Assembly (NCBI RefSeq): GCF_000495795.1
Contig: NZ_AWGD01000025.1
Span: 124,001-188,000, forward strand
Length of the DNA: 64,000 nucleotides
Direction: 5' to 3'
Origin: Asticcacaulis sp. AC460
GTDB taxonomy: Bacteria; Pseudomonadota; Alphaproteobacteria; Caulobacterales; Caulobacteraceae
This document shows positions 24,391 through 33,038 of this stretch, piece by piece. The notes under the pieces were generated by a model. It saw only the letters and a list, made by a program, of their open reading frames with translations, searched no databases and was not told the origin of the DNA. The position numbers and the translations under genes are program-made. Each line of letters begins with the position of its first letter. Position 1 is the stretch's first letter.

Positions 24391-27303
24391 ATGAAGAGTG
24401 AACAACGCCGCGGGCGACGCGGACGTTTGGCGTATCTGGCCCTGTCGGCCGCTGCCGGCGCACTTCTGGTGGCCGCCGGCGCCGCCGTTGCCCAGGATAC
24501 CTCCGCCGAAGGCGAACCGGCGTCGGCCGATAACGCTGTTGTCGTTACCGGCCTGCGCAAGGGCCTGCAGGACTCGCTGACCCTCAAGAAGCGCAGCACC
24601 TCCATCGTCGAAGCCGTCTCGGCCGAAGACATCGGCAAGCTGCCCGACGCCTCGATCGCGGAATCCCTGGCGCGTCTGCCGGGCCTGGCGGCCCAACGGG
24701 TCGGTGGCCGGTCGCAGACCATCTCCATCCGCGGCCTGTCGCCGGACTTTTCGACCACCCTGCTGAACGGCCGCCTGCAGGTCTCGTCGGGCGACAACCG
24801 CGCCGCCGAATTCGACCAGTATCCGTCGGAAATGGTCTCGTCGGCCATCGTCTACAAGACGCCGGACGCCGCCATCACCGGCCAGGGCCTGTCGGGCACC
24901 GTGGTGCTGAACACCATCCGCCCGCTGGACCACAAGAAGCGGGTGATTTCGGTCAACCTGCGCGGTTCGGTCAACACCAATGGCGAGGTCAATCCGGGCT
25001 TCTCGGCCAACGGCAATCGTCTCTCCGTCGCCTATATCGACCAGTTCATGGACGGCAAGCTGGGCGTGGCTCTCTCCTATGCCCACCTGGACGATCCGTC
25101 GCAGCTCCAGCACTCCAAGAGCTGGTGGTGGGATCGCCAGGGCAATGACTCGATCACCGGCCAGCCGCGCTACGGCGCCGGCAATGGCGATGTCATGGGC
25201 CTGCACGGCGTCGAAGCCTGGGCGACCTCACGCGAACAGGTCCGCGACGGCTTCATGGCCGTGCTGGACTTCAAGCCGGGCGACAATTTCCGCTCGGTCA
25301 ACGACTTCTACTATTCGGTCTTCGACCAGAACGAAGTGTCGCACGGCGCCCAGTGGTACCAGACCCAGTGGACCGACGACATCCACATCACCAATCCGAC
25401 CATCGAGGAAATCGGCGGTTCGCGCATCGCCACGGGCCAGACGGTCGCCGGCGTCGTCCCGATCGTCCGCAACGACAACAATACCCGCCGCGATGAGATG
25501 TTCTCGTTCGGCTCCAACAACCGGTTCAATATCGGTGAATGGCGCTCGGTGCTGGACTTCGGCTATTCGCGTTCGGTGCGCAAGGAAAGCATCAACGAAA
25601 CCTATGCCGGCTATGGCACCTCGCCGACGCCGCTGACGCGCACACCCGACACCATCGTCGAAACCATTCCGTTCGGCGGCTTCCCGCAACTGAACCCTGG
25701 TTTCGACTATGCCGATGCCGACCATGTCTATCTCGGCGATGCCGCGCCGTGGGGCGGCTGGTCGCACGACGGCACCCAGCGCAACCCCAAGGTCACCGAC
25801 CAACTTACGACAGCGCGTTTCAGTGGCGCGCGTGACATCGAATGGGGTGGCTTCAAGGGGCTGGAACTGGGTCTCGACTATTCCCACCGCATCAAGACCC
25901 GCGGCGTCGAAGAATATGACCTGTGCCTGAAGGGCTGGAACCAGGCCACCTTCAACTGCCACGGCACGCGCGTCCGCGTCGCCGACGGAGACCTGCAGGA
26001 AGCCACCGACATCAGTTGGGCCGGCTTCGGCAGCATCCTGTCCTTCTACCTGCCGGACATCCTGGACAAGTATTACGACAAGCGTCCGATCCGCAATGAA
26101 GACAATCTCAACAAGTACTGGCAGGTCGATGAGCAACTCGTCACCCTGTTCGGCAAGCTGAGCATCGACAGCACCATCAACGGCCACGGCCTGCGCGGGA
26201 ACCTGGGCCTGCAATACGTCCACTCTACCCAGACCTCCTACGGCAATGAAATCGTGACGCCGTCGGGCGCCTATGGCGACCCGAACCATCCCGCCGTCGG
26301 CCAGTGGGTGTCGCAAAGCACGTCGTACGGCGACTTCCTGCCCAGCCTGAACCTGATCCTGGACCTGGACGACGACTCGGTGCTGCGTTTTGGCGCCAAC
26401 CGTGCCATGGCCCGTCCGCGCATGGACGACCTGCGCGCCAGCCGCAATGCTGGCGTTAGCCAGATCGGCCAGCACTGGAGCGGCGGCGGCGGTAATCCGA
26501 ACCTCAAGCCGTGGGTCGCCGACGGGGTCGACCTGTCGTACGAACGCTACTTCAATAAGACCAGCTATATCGGCGTCGCCACCTTCCATAAGGTGCTGCG
26601 GACCTATGTCCGCGGCCAGACGGTCGATGGCTTCGACTTCACCGGTTGGGCCAATTCCAGCAATGTGACGCCAATCCCGTGGCTGAGCAAGGCGCAACTG
26701 GAAGCGCTGGGCCAGACCGTGCCGGACAGCTATCCCTATCCGAACGGCGCGCCGGCAACGATCGGCAGTTTCTCGCAGCCGATCAACGGCTTCGGCGGCA
26801 ATGTCAGCGGCCTGGAACTGTCCGGGGCGATCGACGGCAGCCTGATCTGGGATGCGTTGGACGGCTTTGGCGCCATTGGCAGCTTCTCACGCGGCTGGAC
26901 CAATATCCATGCGGGCGATCCGACCGATCCGGCCAAGCTGCCGGGCTTCTCGGGCGATATCGTCAGCGCCACGGTCTATTACGAAAAGTCCGGCTTCTCG
27001 GCCCGCCTGAACTATCGCTGGCGGTCGGAGTTCCTGGGCGAGACCTACCAGCTGTTCGCCAACCGCGGGGCGACCCGGATCCTGGCGGACGACCAGGTTG
27101 ACGGTCAGATCAGCTACGAGATGCAGGACGGGCCGCTGAAGGGCCTGACCTGGATGGTTCAGGGTTACAACCTGACCAACTCCAACTACCAGACCCAGTT
27201 GAAGGTCTCCGAGAACCGGACCAGCGACGGTACTTCTTTCCCCGAGAACTACGAGGAGTACGGCCAAACCATCCTGTTTGGCTTCAGCTACCGGTTCCAG
27301 TGA
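24391..27303 (+). CDS. TonB-dependent receptor of the beta-glucan-type locus
   Basis: 970 residues. The start with GGGAGGA upstream gives a long twin-basic signal peptide cleaved near AVA-QD (residue 34). A plug domain follows: VVVTGLRKGLQDSLTLKKRSTSIVEAVSAEDIGKLPDASIAESLARLPGL, then ISIRGLSPDF and EFDQYPSEMVSSAIVYKTPDAA. About 700 residues of barrel strands end in Phe-rich FGFSYRFQ, the typical C-terminal BamA signal. This is the Xanthomonas/Caulobacter subfamily (TIGR01782). It likely imports oligosaccharides released by the GH3/GH30 enzymes encoded downstream. A strong hairpin and a repeat element separate it from GH3, so the receptor may be expressed more than the enzymes. Controlled by the operator at 24325. 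Confidence 0.96.
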   Translation: MKSEQRRGRRGRLAYLALSAAAGALLVAAGAAVAQDTSAEGEPASADNAVVVTGLRKGLQDSLTLKKRSTSIVEAVSAEDIGKLPDASIAESLARLPGLAAQRVGGRSQTISIRGLSPDFSTTLLNGRLQVSSGDNRAAEFDQYPSEMVSSAIVYKTPDAAITGQGLSGTVVLNTIRPLDHKKRVISVNLRGSVNTNGEVNPGFSANGNRLSVAYIDQFMDGKLGVALSYAHLDDPSQLQHSKSWWWDRQGNDSITGQPRYGAGNGDVMGLHGVEAWATSREQVRDGFMAVLDFKPGDNFRSVNDFYYSVFDQNEVSHGAQWYQTQWTDDIHITNPTIEEIGGSRIATGQTVAGVVPIVRNDNNTRRDEMFSFGSNNRFNIGEWRSVLDFGYSRSVRKESINETYAGYGTSPTPLTRTPDTIVETIPFGGFPQLNPGFDYADADHVYLGDAAPWGGWSHDGTQRNPKVTDQLTTARFSGARDIEWGGFKGLELGLDYSHRIKTRGVEEYDLCLKGWNQATFNCHGTRVRVADGDLQEATDISWAGFGSILSFYLPDILDKYYDKRPIRNEDNLNKYWQVDEQLVTLFGKLSIDSTINGHGLRGNLGLQYVHSTQTSYGNEIVTPSGAYGDPNHPAVGQWVSQSTSYGDFLPSLNLILDLDDDSVLRFGANRAMARPRMDDLRASRNAGVSQIGQHWSGGGGNPNLKPWVADGVDLSYERYFNKTSYIGVATFHKVLRTYVRGQTVDGFDFTGWANSSNVTPIPWLSKAQLEALGQTVPDSYPYPNGAPATIGSFSQPINGFGGNVSGLELSGAIDGSLIWDALDGFGAIGSFSRGWTNIHAGDPTDPAKLPGFSGDIVSATVYYEKSGFSARLNYRWRSEFLGETYQLFANRGATRILADDQVDGQISYEMQDGPLKGLTWMVQGYNLTNSNYQTQLKVSENRTSDGTSFPENYEEYGQTILFGFSYRFQ

Positions 27304-27312
27304 GCCTTCGCC

Positions 27313-27340
27313 GGCGGCCGGGCAGGGATGCCCGGCCGCC
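27313..27340 (+). terminator. Strong hairpin after TonB receptor
   Basis: Perfect 12-bp stem (GGCGGCCGGGCA, loop GGGA, complement), 9 bases after the receptor stop, followed by ACCTTCTTAT. Probably an attenuating terminator or an mRNA 3'-end stabiliser between receptor and enzymes. Confidence 0.7.
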
Positions 27341-27346
27341 ACCTTC

Positions 27347-27518
27347 TTATCCTCCCCCGCGTGCGGGGGAGGTGTCAGCGCGCCCGAAGACGAAGTCGAG
27401 GGCAGGTCGCTGACGGAGGGGGAGCCGGGAGCTCGAACCGTCCCCTCCGTCTCGACGCGCTTCGGCCCTTAAGAGGCCTTGCTTGCTCGCCACCTCCCCC
27501 GCGTGCGGGGGAGGATAA
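27347..27518. repeat. Hairpin-ended intergenic repeat, copy 2 (172 bp)
   Basis: Begins TTATCCTCCCCCGC and ends GCGGGGGAGGATAA in mirror image, with the inner ends GGGGGAGGTG and CACCTCCCCC. It shares blocks GGGGGAGCCGGGAGCTCG and CCCTCCGTCTCGACGC with copy 1 at 7596-7742, but has about 25 extra bases in the left half. Inserted within a transcription unit, 24 bases before the GH3 start. Confidence 0.8.
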
Positions 27519-27541
27519 GTCTTCTTTTTCTGGATTTCCCC

Positions 27542-29449
27542 ATGTCCCTGTTGTCCACCGTCGCCCGTATCGCCCTGGCGTCCGTCTTGTTTGCCGCGGC
27601 TCCCGCTGTCGCAAACGAGCCCCTGACCGACTGGCCGCACATCACCTCGGCCATTCCGCAGGATCCGGCCATGGAAGCGAAAATCGCCAAAATGGTCGCC
27701 GGCATGAGCCTGCGGGACAAGGTCGCCCAGATGACTCAGGTCGAGATCAAGACGGTCACGCCCCAGGACATCAAAACCTACCAGTTCGGCTCGGTGCTGA
27801 ACGGTGGCGGGTCGTGGCCCAACATGGACAAATACGCCACCGCCAAAGACTGGGTCGCCATGGCCGACAGCTTCCATGCCCAGGCTAAAATCCCCCTGCT
27901 ATGGGGCACCGACGCCGTCCATGGCCATTCCAACGTCGTCGGCGCCACGCTGTTCCCGCACAATATCGGTCTGGGCGCCGCCCGCGATCCGGAACTGATC
28001 CGCGAAATCGCCGCAGCCACCGGCAAGGCCGTACGCGCCACGGGTGTCAACTGGGCGTTCGCGCCGACCCTGGCCGTGGTCGAGGACAGCCGCTGGGGCC
28101 GCACCTACGAAGGCTTCTCATCCGATCCGCAACTCATCCACGACTATGCCCAGGCCTATATCGCCGGCATGCAGGGCAATTTCAAAGGCCCCGGCAATAT
28201 CGTCGCCACCGCCAAACACTATATCGGCGACGGCGGCACGGCTCAGGGCATCGACCAGGGCATCACGGAATCGACCGAGTCCGAACTGATCAATGTCCAT
28301 GCCCAGGGCTATTACGGCGCGCTCGAAGCCGGCGTCCAGACTGTGATGGTTTCGTACAGCAGCTGGACCGACAGCGGAACCGGCGAGGCCTATGGCAAGA
28401 TGCACGGCAACGGCTACCTGGTGAAAGACGTGCTGAAGGGCAAGATGGGCTTCGACGGCTTCGTCGTCTCCGACTGGAACGCCATCGGCCAGATCCCGGG
28501 CTGCACCAACGACCATTGCCCCCAGGCGATCAATGCCGGGGTCGACATGATCATGGTGCCGTTCGACTGGAAGGCGTTCATCGACAAGACCGTCGCCGAC
28601 GTCGAAAGCGGCGCCATTCCGATGTCGCGCATCGACGACGCCGTCACCCGTATCCTGCGGGTCAAGATGCGCGCCGGCCTGTTCGGCGTGAAGCCGTCGG
28701 CCAATCCCTATGCCGGCAAGGCCCAGGCGATGCAGGCGCGCGACCTGGCCCGCCGCGCGGTGGCGGAGACGCTGGTCCTGCTGAAGAACGACAACGCCCT
28801 GCCGCTGAAAACGGGTGCGAAGATCCTGGTGGTCGGCAAGAGCGCCGACAACATGGCCAACCAGTCGGGCGGCTGGAGCATCACCTGGCAGGGCAGCGAA
28901 AACAGCAATGCCGACTATCCCGTCGGCGATAGCGTGCTGAGCGCCATCAAGGCCGCCAATACCGGCGGCACCGTGACCTACAGCGCCACCGGCGCCGATG
29001 TCGATGTCAGCCAATATGACGTCGTGGTCGCCGTGATCGGCGAGACGCCCTATGCCGAGGGCAAGGGCGACATCAAGCCCGGCAAGTCCCTGGCGCACAG
29101 CGACCGCTATCCCGAGGATATCGCAGCCCTCAACGCTGTGTCCGGCAAGGGTAAACCGGTCGTGACCGTGTTCGAATCCGGCCGCACCGTCTATGCCAAC
29201 GACCTGATTAATGCCTCGGATGCGTTTGTTGCGGCCTGGCTGCCCGGCACCGAAGGCCAGGGCGTTACCGACGTCCTGTTCGGGCAAAAGGATTTCAAGG
29301 GCGTCCTGCCGTTCGCCTGGCCTGGCGCGCCGTGCGAGGGAAGCACACTTTTTCCGGCCGGCTACGGCCTGACCTATACGAATCGAGCAACCGTCCCCAC
29401 ACTGGAGGTCATAGCAACTCCAGGATGCCCCCATGCCCAATCCCATTGA
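27542..29449 (+). CDS. GH3 beta-glucosidase, short form
   Basis: 635 residues from ATG 27542, which begins a signal peptide (MSLLSTVARIALASVLFAAAPAVA). The GH3 N-terminal barrel has the catalytic nucleophile Asp311 in GFVVSDWNAIGQ and the substrate-binding KHYIGDGGTAQG. The alpha/beta sandwich domain follows (LVLLKNDNALPLK ... GKPVVTVFESGRT) and ends with FPAGYGLTY. Exported exo-beta-glucosidases of this ExoP/Cel3-like group normally carry about 150 further residues. Here the protein stops about 25 residues later in a tail (NRATVPTLEVIATPGCPHAQSH) unlike GH3. The last 17 bases overlap the halogenase start in another frame. It probably acts in the periplasm on imported beta-gluco-oligosaccharides. 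Confidence 0.93.
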   Translation: MSLLSTVARIALASVLFAAAPAVANEPLTDWPHITSAIPQDPAMEAKIAKMVAGMSLRDKVAQMTQVEIKTVTPQDIKTYQFGSVLNGGGSWPNMDKYATAKDWVAMADSFHAQAKIPLLWGTDAVHGHSNVVGATLFPHNIGLGAARDPELIREIAAATGKAVRATGVNWAFAPTLAVVEDSRWGRTYEGFSSDPQLIHDYAQAYIAGMQGNFKGPGNIVATAKHYIGDGGTAQGIDQGITESTESELINVHAQGYYGALEAGVQTVMVSYSSWTDSGTGEAYGKMHGNGYLVKDVLKGKMGFDGFVVSDWNAIGQIPGCTNDHCPQAINAGVDMIMVPFDWKAFIDKTVADVESGAIPMSRIDDAVTRILRVKMRAGLFGVKPSANPYAGKAQAMQARDLARRAVAETLVLLKNDNALPLKTGAKILVVGKSADNMANQSGGWSITWQGSENSNADYPVGDSVLSAIKAANTGGTVTYSATGADVDVSQYDVVVAVIGETPYAEGKGDIKPGKSLAHSDRYPEDIAALNAVSGKGKPVVTVFESGRTVYANDLINASDAFVAAWLPGTEGQGVTDVLFGQKDFKGVLPFAWPGAPCEGSTLFPAGYGLTYTNRATVPTLEVIATPGCPHAQSH

Positions 29450-30956
29450 AAACATTGTCATCGTCGGCGGCGGCACGGCCGGCTGGATGGCGGCCGCCAT
29501 GCTGGCCAAGCTGATCGTCGCCAAGGCGCCGAAACCGCCGACCGTTACCCTGATCGAGTCCGACGATATCAGCACGGTCGGGGTTGGTGAGGCGACGATT
29601 CCCGCTATCAAGAAATATATGTCGCTGCTGGGGATGAACGAAGCCGACTTTCTGAGGTTTACTCAGGGCACCTTCAAGCTGGGGATCGAGTTTGTCGATT
29701 GGGACCGGTTGGGCGAAAGTTACATTCATGGCTTTGGCAAGATTGGACAGGACCTGGGTTGGATTCGTCCGCACCAGTACTGGCTCAAAATGCGTAACAG
29801 CGGGCGCGTATCGCCACGGTTTGACGATTACGCCATCAACCCGACGGCCTGCCGCAACAACCGCTTCAACAAGCGCAAAGGCGATGATCGCAAGACGCCG
29901 CTTAACGACATTGGCTACGCTTACCACTTCGATGCCGGCCTGATGGCGCAGTATCTGCGCCGGATCGCTGAGCCCCTGGGCGTAAAGCGCATCGAGGGGA
30001 CGATTATCGATGTGCGTCTGAAAGCGCAGAACGGTCATGTCGAGTCGGTCGCGCTCAAGGACGGCCAGGTGATCCGCGGCGACTTTTTCATGGATTGCTC
30101 CGGCTTTCGCAGCCTGTTGATCGGCGGCGCGCTGGGCGTTGGCTACGAGAGCTGGAGCCAGTGGCTGCCCTGCGATCGCGCCCTGGCGGTGCCGTGTGCC
30201 AGCGTCACACCGACGACGCCCTATACCCGGTCGACGGCGCGCACGGCGGGATGGCAGTGGCGCATTCCCTTGCAACATCGCATCGGCAACGGGCACGTCT
30301 ATTCCAGCCAGTTTACCAGCGATGACGAAGCCGCCCGGGTGCTGATGGACAATCTCGACGGAAAGGCCCTGGCTGATCCACGCCCGATCCGGTTCGAAAC
30401 GGGCAAGCGCAAGAAGCTGTGGGAAAAGAATGTGCTCGCCGTGGGCCTGAGCGGCGGCTTCATCGAGCCGCTGGAGTCGACCAGCATCCATCTCATCCAA
30501 ACGACCGTGCTGCGGCTGCTGAACCTGTTTCCCGACAAGGACTTCGATCCCGCGACAGCGGCGGAGTACAACGCCCAGGCCGACTTCGAAATCGAACGGA
30601 TCCGTGACTTCGTTATCGCCCACTATAAGCTGACCTCTCGCGACGACAGTGAGATGTGGCGCTACTGTCGCAATATGACGGTTCCCGACACGCTGGCGCG
30701 TAAGCTGGATGGCTTTGCCGCCTCCGGCCGGGTATTCAAGGAGAACGATGAGCTGTTCGCGGAAGACAGCTGGATCCAGGTCCTGATGGGCCAGGGATTG
30801 ATGCCGCGAGGGTATGATCCGATCGTCGACAACTACCCGGAAGAGACAATCGTCGCTTATCTGAACAATATTTCCGGCGTGGTGGCCAAGTGCGTCGCCG
30901 CCATGCCGACCCATGACGAATTTGTGGCGGCGTATTGTCCGGCGCAAACACCATAA
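29433..30956 (+). CDS. Flavin-dependent tryptophan-halogenase-family protein
   Basis: 507 residues. FAD-binding GGGTAGW at the N-terminus, the conserved Lys82 in TQGTFKLGIEF (PrnA Lys79 position), the WxWxIP signature at 274-279 (WQWRIP) and Glu345 in GFIEPLEST (PrnA Glu346). All residues needed for halogenation are present. No flavin reductase gene is nearby. Such genes commonly sit in TonB-receptor/glycosidase loci of Caulobacterales and Xanthomonads. BrvH of Brevundimonas, from a similar setting, halogenates indole in vitro, but physiological substrates are unclear. The start lies inside the GH3 3' end (17-base overlap), supporting coupling. GH30 follows after 19 bases. Confidence 0.93.
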   Translation: MPNPIENIVIVGGGTAGWMAAAMLAKLIVAKAPKPPTVTLIESDDISTVGVGEATIPAIKKYMSLLGMNEADFLRFTQGTFKLGIEFVDWDRLGESYIHGFGKIGQDLGWIRPHQYWLKMRNSGRVSPRFDDYAINPTACRNNRFNKRKGDDRKTPLNDIGYAYHFDAGLMAQYLRRIAEPLGVKRIEGTIIDVRLKAQNGHVESVALKDGQVIRGDFFMDCSGFRSLLIGGALGVGYESWSQWLPCDRALAVPCASVTPTTPYTRSTARTAGWQWRIPLQHRIGNGHVYSSQFTSDDEAARVLMDNLDGKALADPRPIRFETGKRKKLWEKNVLAVGLSGGFIEPLESTSIHLIQTTVLRLLNLFPDKDFDPATAAEYNAQADFEIERIRDFVIAHYKLTSRDDSEMWRYCRNMTVPDTLARKLDGFAASGRVFKENDELFAEDSWIQVLMGQGLMPRGYDPIVDNYPEETIVAYLNNISGVVAKCVAAMPTHDEFVAAYCPAQTP

Positions 30957-30975
30957 AAAACAAAGGAGAGGGACT

Positions 30976-32475
30976 ATGAGAACGAGAACGAAGCAATGGC
31001 TGTGCGTAACGGCCGCAATGGTGGTGGCCCTGTCGGGCGGGTTGGCGGCGTGCGGCGGCGCCAGCGCCGGCGGTGGTGGAGGCGGCGGAACCTCGTCCTC
31101 CAGTTCTTCGTCGAGTTCATCGAGCCTGATCCCTTCCAGCGTCAGCGCCCAGGTGTGGCAGACCAATGCCGACCAGTCGAAACTGTTGGCCAAACAAAGC
31201 GACAGCCCGTTCAACCTGACGGCTGCCTCGGGCGTGGTAATCACGGTGGATTCGACACAGACCTATCAGACCATGGTCGGGTTCGGCGCCTCGATGACCG
31301 ATGCCTCGGCCTACCTGATCCGCAACCGTATGTCGGCCTCGCAGCGCGACACCCTGATGGCCGAACTCTTCGGCAAGGATGGCCTGGACCTCAGCTTCAC
31401 GCGCCTGACCATCGGCGCGTCGGACTTCTCCCAGACCCACTACACCTACGATGACATGCCGGCGGGGGCGACCGACCCGACCCTGGCGCACTTCTCCCTG
31501 GCGCCGGCCAAAACCGACGTCATCCCGGCGATCAAACAGGCCCTGGCGCTGAACGACCATATGACGGTGATGGCCTCGCCATGGAGCGCGCCCGGTTGGA
31601 TGAAGTCCACGGACAGCCTGATCAAGGGTTCGCTGAACCCGTCAGCCTACGGGCCGTTCGCCGACTATCTGGTGCGCTATGTCACCGAGATGAAGGCCGA
31701 AGGCGTGCCGATCAAAATGCTGACCCTGCAGAACGAACCGCATTTCGAGCCCGACAGCTATCCCGGCATGAACGTCACCGCGGCGTCGCGGGCGGCCTTT
31801 ATCGGCGGACACCTGGGGCCGAAACTGGCCTCGGCCGGGCTGGATGTGAAGATTCTGGACCACGACCATAATTGGGACCTGGCGGCGTCGCCGACGGCGG
31901 TGCTGGGCGATCCTGTGGCCAACCCCTATGTCGCCGGCGTCGCCTGGCACTGTTACGGCGGCGATGTCTCGGCCCAGTCGACCGTACACGATGCCTATCC
32001 CACCAAGGACGCCTATTTCACCGAATGTTCCGGCGGCGCGTGGGCGGCCGATTTCGGGCCGAACTTCGGTTGGCAGATGAAGAACCTGATCATCGGCTCG
32101 ACGCGGAACTGGGCCAAGGGTGTGCTGATGTGGAACCTGGCGTTGGACGAAAGCCACGGCCCGCACCTGGGCGGTTGCGGCGATTGCCGTGGCGTGGTGA
32201 CGATCAATTCGGCCACCGGAGATGTTACGAGAAATCTGGAATATTACGCTCTGGGTCACGTCAGTAAGTTCGTCAAGCCGGGCGCAGTTCGGATTTCCTC
32301 GAACAGTTCGGGCGGGTTGGACACTGTGGCGTTCAAGAACACCGACGGGACGATTGCCCTGGTGTTGCTGAATTCGAACGCGACAGCGACGGCGTTTTCG
32401 GTGGTCTCGTCGGGTTCGGGCATGGGCTACACCCTGCCGGCCGGCGCGGCGGCGACATTTACCTGGAAGCTGTAA
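30976..32475 (+). CDS. GH30 glycoside hydrolase lipoprotein (beta-glucanase/glucosylceramidase-like)
   Basis: 499 residues from the ATG preceded by AAAGGAGAG. The lipoprotein signal ends LAAC, followed by Gly-rich and poly-Ser linkers (about 30-55), a usual spacer for surface or periplasmic lipoprotein enzymes. The GH30 barrel starts at MVGFGASMTDASAYLI. The acid/base is Glu254 (TLQNEPHFE) and the nucleophile Glu350 (YFTECSGG). A C-terminal beta domain ends with GSGMGYTLPAGAAATFTWKL. Sequence resembles bacterial GH30 subfamilies 1/3 (beta-glucosidase, endo-beta-1,6-glucanase). Together with GH3 this suggests use of beta-1,6/1,3-glucans, for example fungal wall glucan; the linkage is inference. 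Last gene of the unit, followed by a hairpin. Confidence 0.93.
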   Translation: MRTRTKQWLCVTAAMVVALSGGLAACGGASAGGGGGGGTSSSSSSSSSSSLIPSSVSAQVWQTNADQSKLLAKQSDSPFNLTAASGVVITVDSTQTYQTMVGFGASMTDASAYLIRNRMSASQRDTLMAELFGKDGLDLSFTRLTIGASDFSQTHYTYDDMPAGATDPTLAHFSLAPAKTDVIPAIKQALALNDHMTVMASPWSAPGWMKSTDSLIKGSLNPSAYGPFADYLVRYVTEMKAEGVPIKMLTLQNEPHFEPDSYPGMNVTAASRAAFIGGHLGPKLASAGLDVKILDHDHNWDLAASPTAVLGDPVANPYVAGVAWHCYGGDVSAQSTVHDAYPTKDAYFTECSGGAWAADFGPNFGWQMKNLIIGSTRNWAKGVLMWNLALDESHGPHLGGCGDCRGVVTINSATGDVTRNLEYYALGHVSKFVKPGAVRISSNSSGGLDTVAFKNTDGTIALVLLNSNATATAFSVVSSGSGMGYTLPAGAAATFTWKL

Positions 32476-32490
32476 GGGCTTGGATGTATT

Positions 32491-32532
32491 TTTGGACATC
32501 GGCAGGATTCGTTTATCTTGCCGATGCCCAAA
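32491..32532 (+). terminator. Imperfect hairpin after GH30 gene
   Basis: 18-nt arms TTTGGACATCGGCAGGAT and ATCTTGCCGATGCCCAAA with one mismatch and one G-T pair, loop of 6, 15 bases after the GH30 stop. No T run follows, so it may be a weak terminator or a 3' stabiliser. Confidence 0.5.
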
Positions 32533-32539
32533 GTAAGGA

Positions 32540-32574
32540 TTTTGACCACGAACCACACGAAAAGACACGAACAT
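32540..32574 (+). repeat. Left 35-bp inverted repeat framing GxxExxY gene
   Basis: Exact reverse complement of 32950-32984. It contains three CACGAA motifs starting at 32547, 32556 and 32566, i.e. 9-10 bases apart. The repeat ends on the second base of the start codon of the enclosed gene. Confidence 0.9.
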
Positions 32575-32950
32575 GAATGATGTGCTTTTCAAAGACGAAG
32601 TGTTTGCCATTCAGGGCGCCATCTTCGAAGTCAATCGAGAGATGGGAGCTTGCTTCCTTGAGGCTGTTTATCAGGAGTGCCTGGCAAGGGAATTTGAACT
32701 TCGGAAAATTCCCTTCTTCCAACACAAGTCCATTGGCCTGATTTACAAGGGTGAGCCTCTCACCCAAGTCTACCAACCCGACTTCCTTTGTTATGACTCC
32801 ATCATCCTCGAACTGAAGGTATGCCAGGAATTTTCAAGCGCGCATCGCGCGCAAATATTGAATTACCTCAAGGCATCCAAACTCAGGCTTGGCCTCCTCA
32901 TAAATTTCGGAGCGCATCCCAAAGCACAAATAGAACGATTTGTTCTCTGA
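32573..32950 (+). CDS. GxxExxY-family protein (PD-(D/E)XK nuclease-like fold)
   Basis: 125 residues. Contains the family's eponymous motif region (AIFEVNREMGACFLEAVYQECLAREFELR, with G-x2-F/L-E-x2-Y spacing), a nuclease-like Asp in QPDFLCYDSIILELKV, and the closing LNYLKASKLRLGLLINFG. GxxExxY proteins are small and poorly characterised, with a predicted PD-(D/E)XK core (PDDEXK_3). The gene occupies exactly the space between two perfect 35-bp inverted repeats: the ATG and TGA codons touch the inner repeat ends. There is thus no room for a normal ribosome site apart from repeat sequence (AAAAGACACGAAC). This suggests gene and repeats move or act as one unit. Confidence 0.88.
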   Translation: MNDVLFKDEVFAIQGAIFEVNREMGACFLEAVYQECLAREFELRKIPFFQHKSIGLIYKGEPLTQVYQPDFLCYDSIILELKVCQEFSSAHRAQILNYLKASKLRLGLLINFGAHPKAQIERFVL

Positions 32951-32984
32951 TGTTCGTGTCTTTTCGTGTGGTTCGTGGTCAAAA
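32950..32984 (-). repeat. Right 35-bp inverted repeat framing GxxExxY gene
   Basis: Perfect inverted copy of 32540-32574, beginning on the last base of the stop codon of the enclosed gene. It carries the three CACGAA motifs on the opposite strand. Confidence 0.9.
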
Positions 32985-33038
32985 AATCTTTCTTGGGTTC
33001 CCAGCAAAGTGCTCTGTCAGGCTGGTCGCGTGGCGTAC

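Noticed and set aside
25228-26697. 489-codon antisense frame inside the second TonB receptor
   Set aside because: Same type of GC-driven shadow, low-complexity Val/Asp/Ala sequence.
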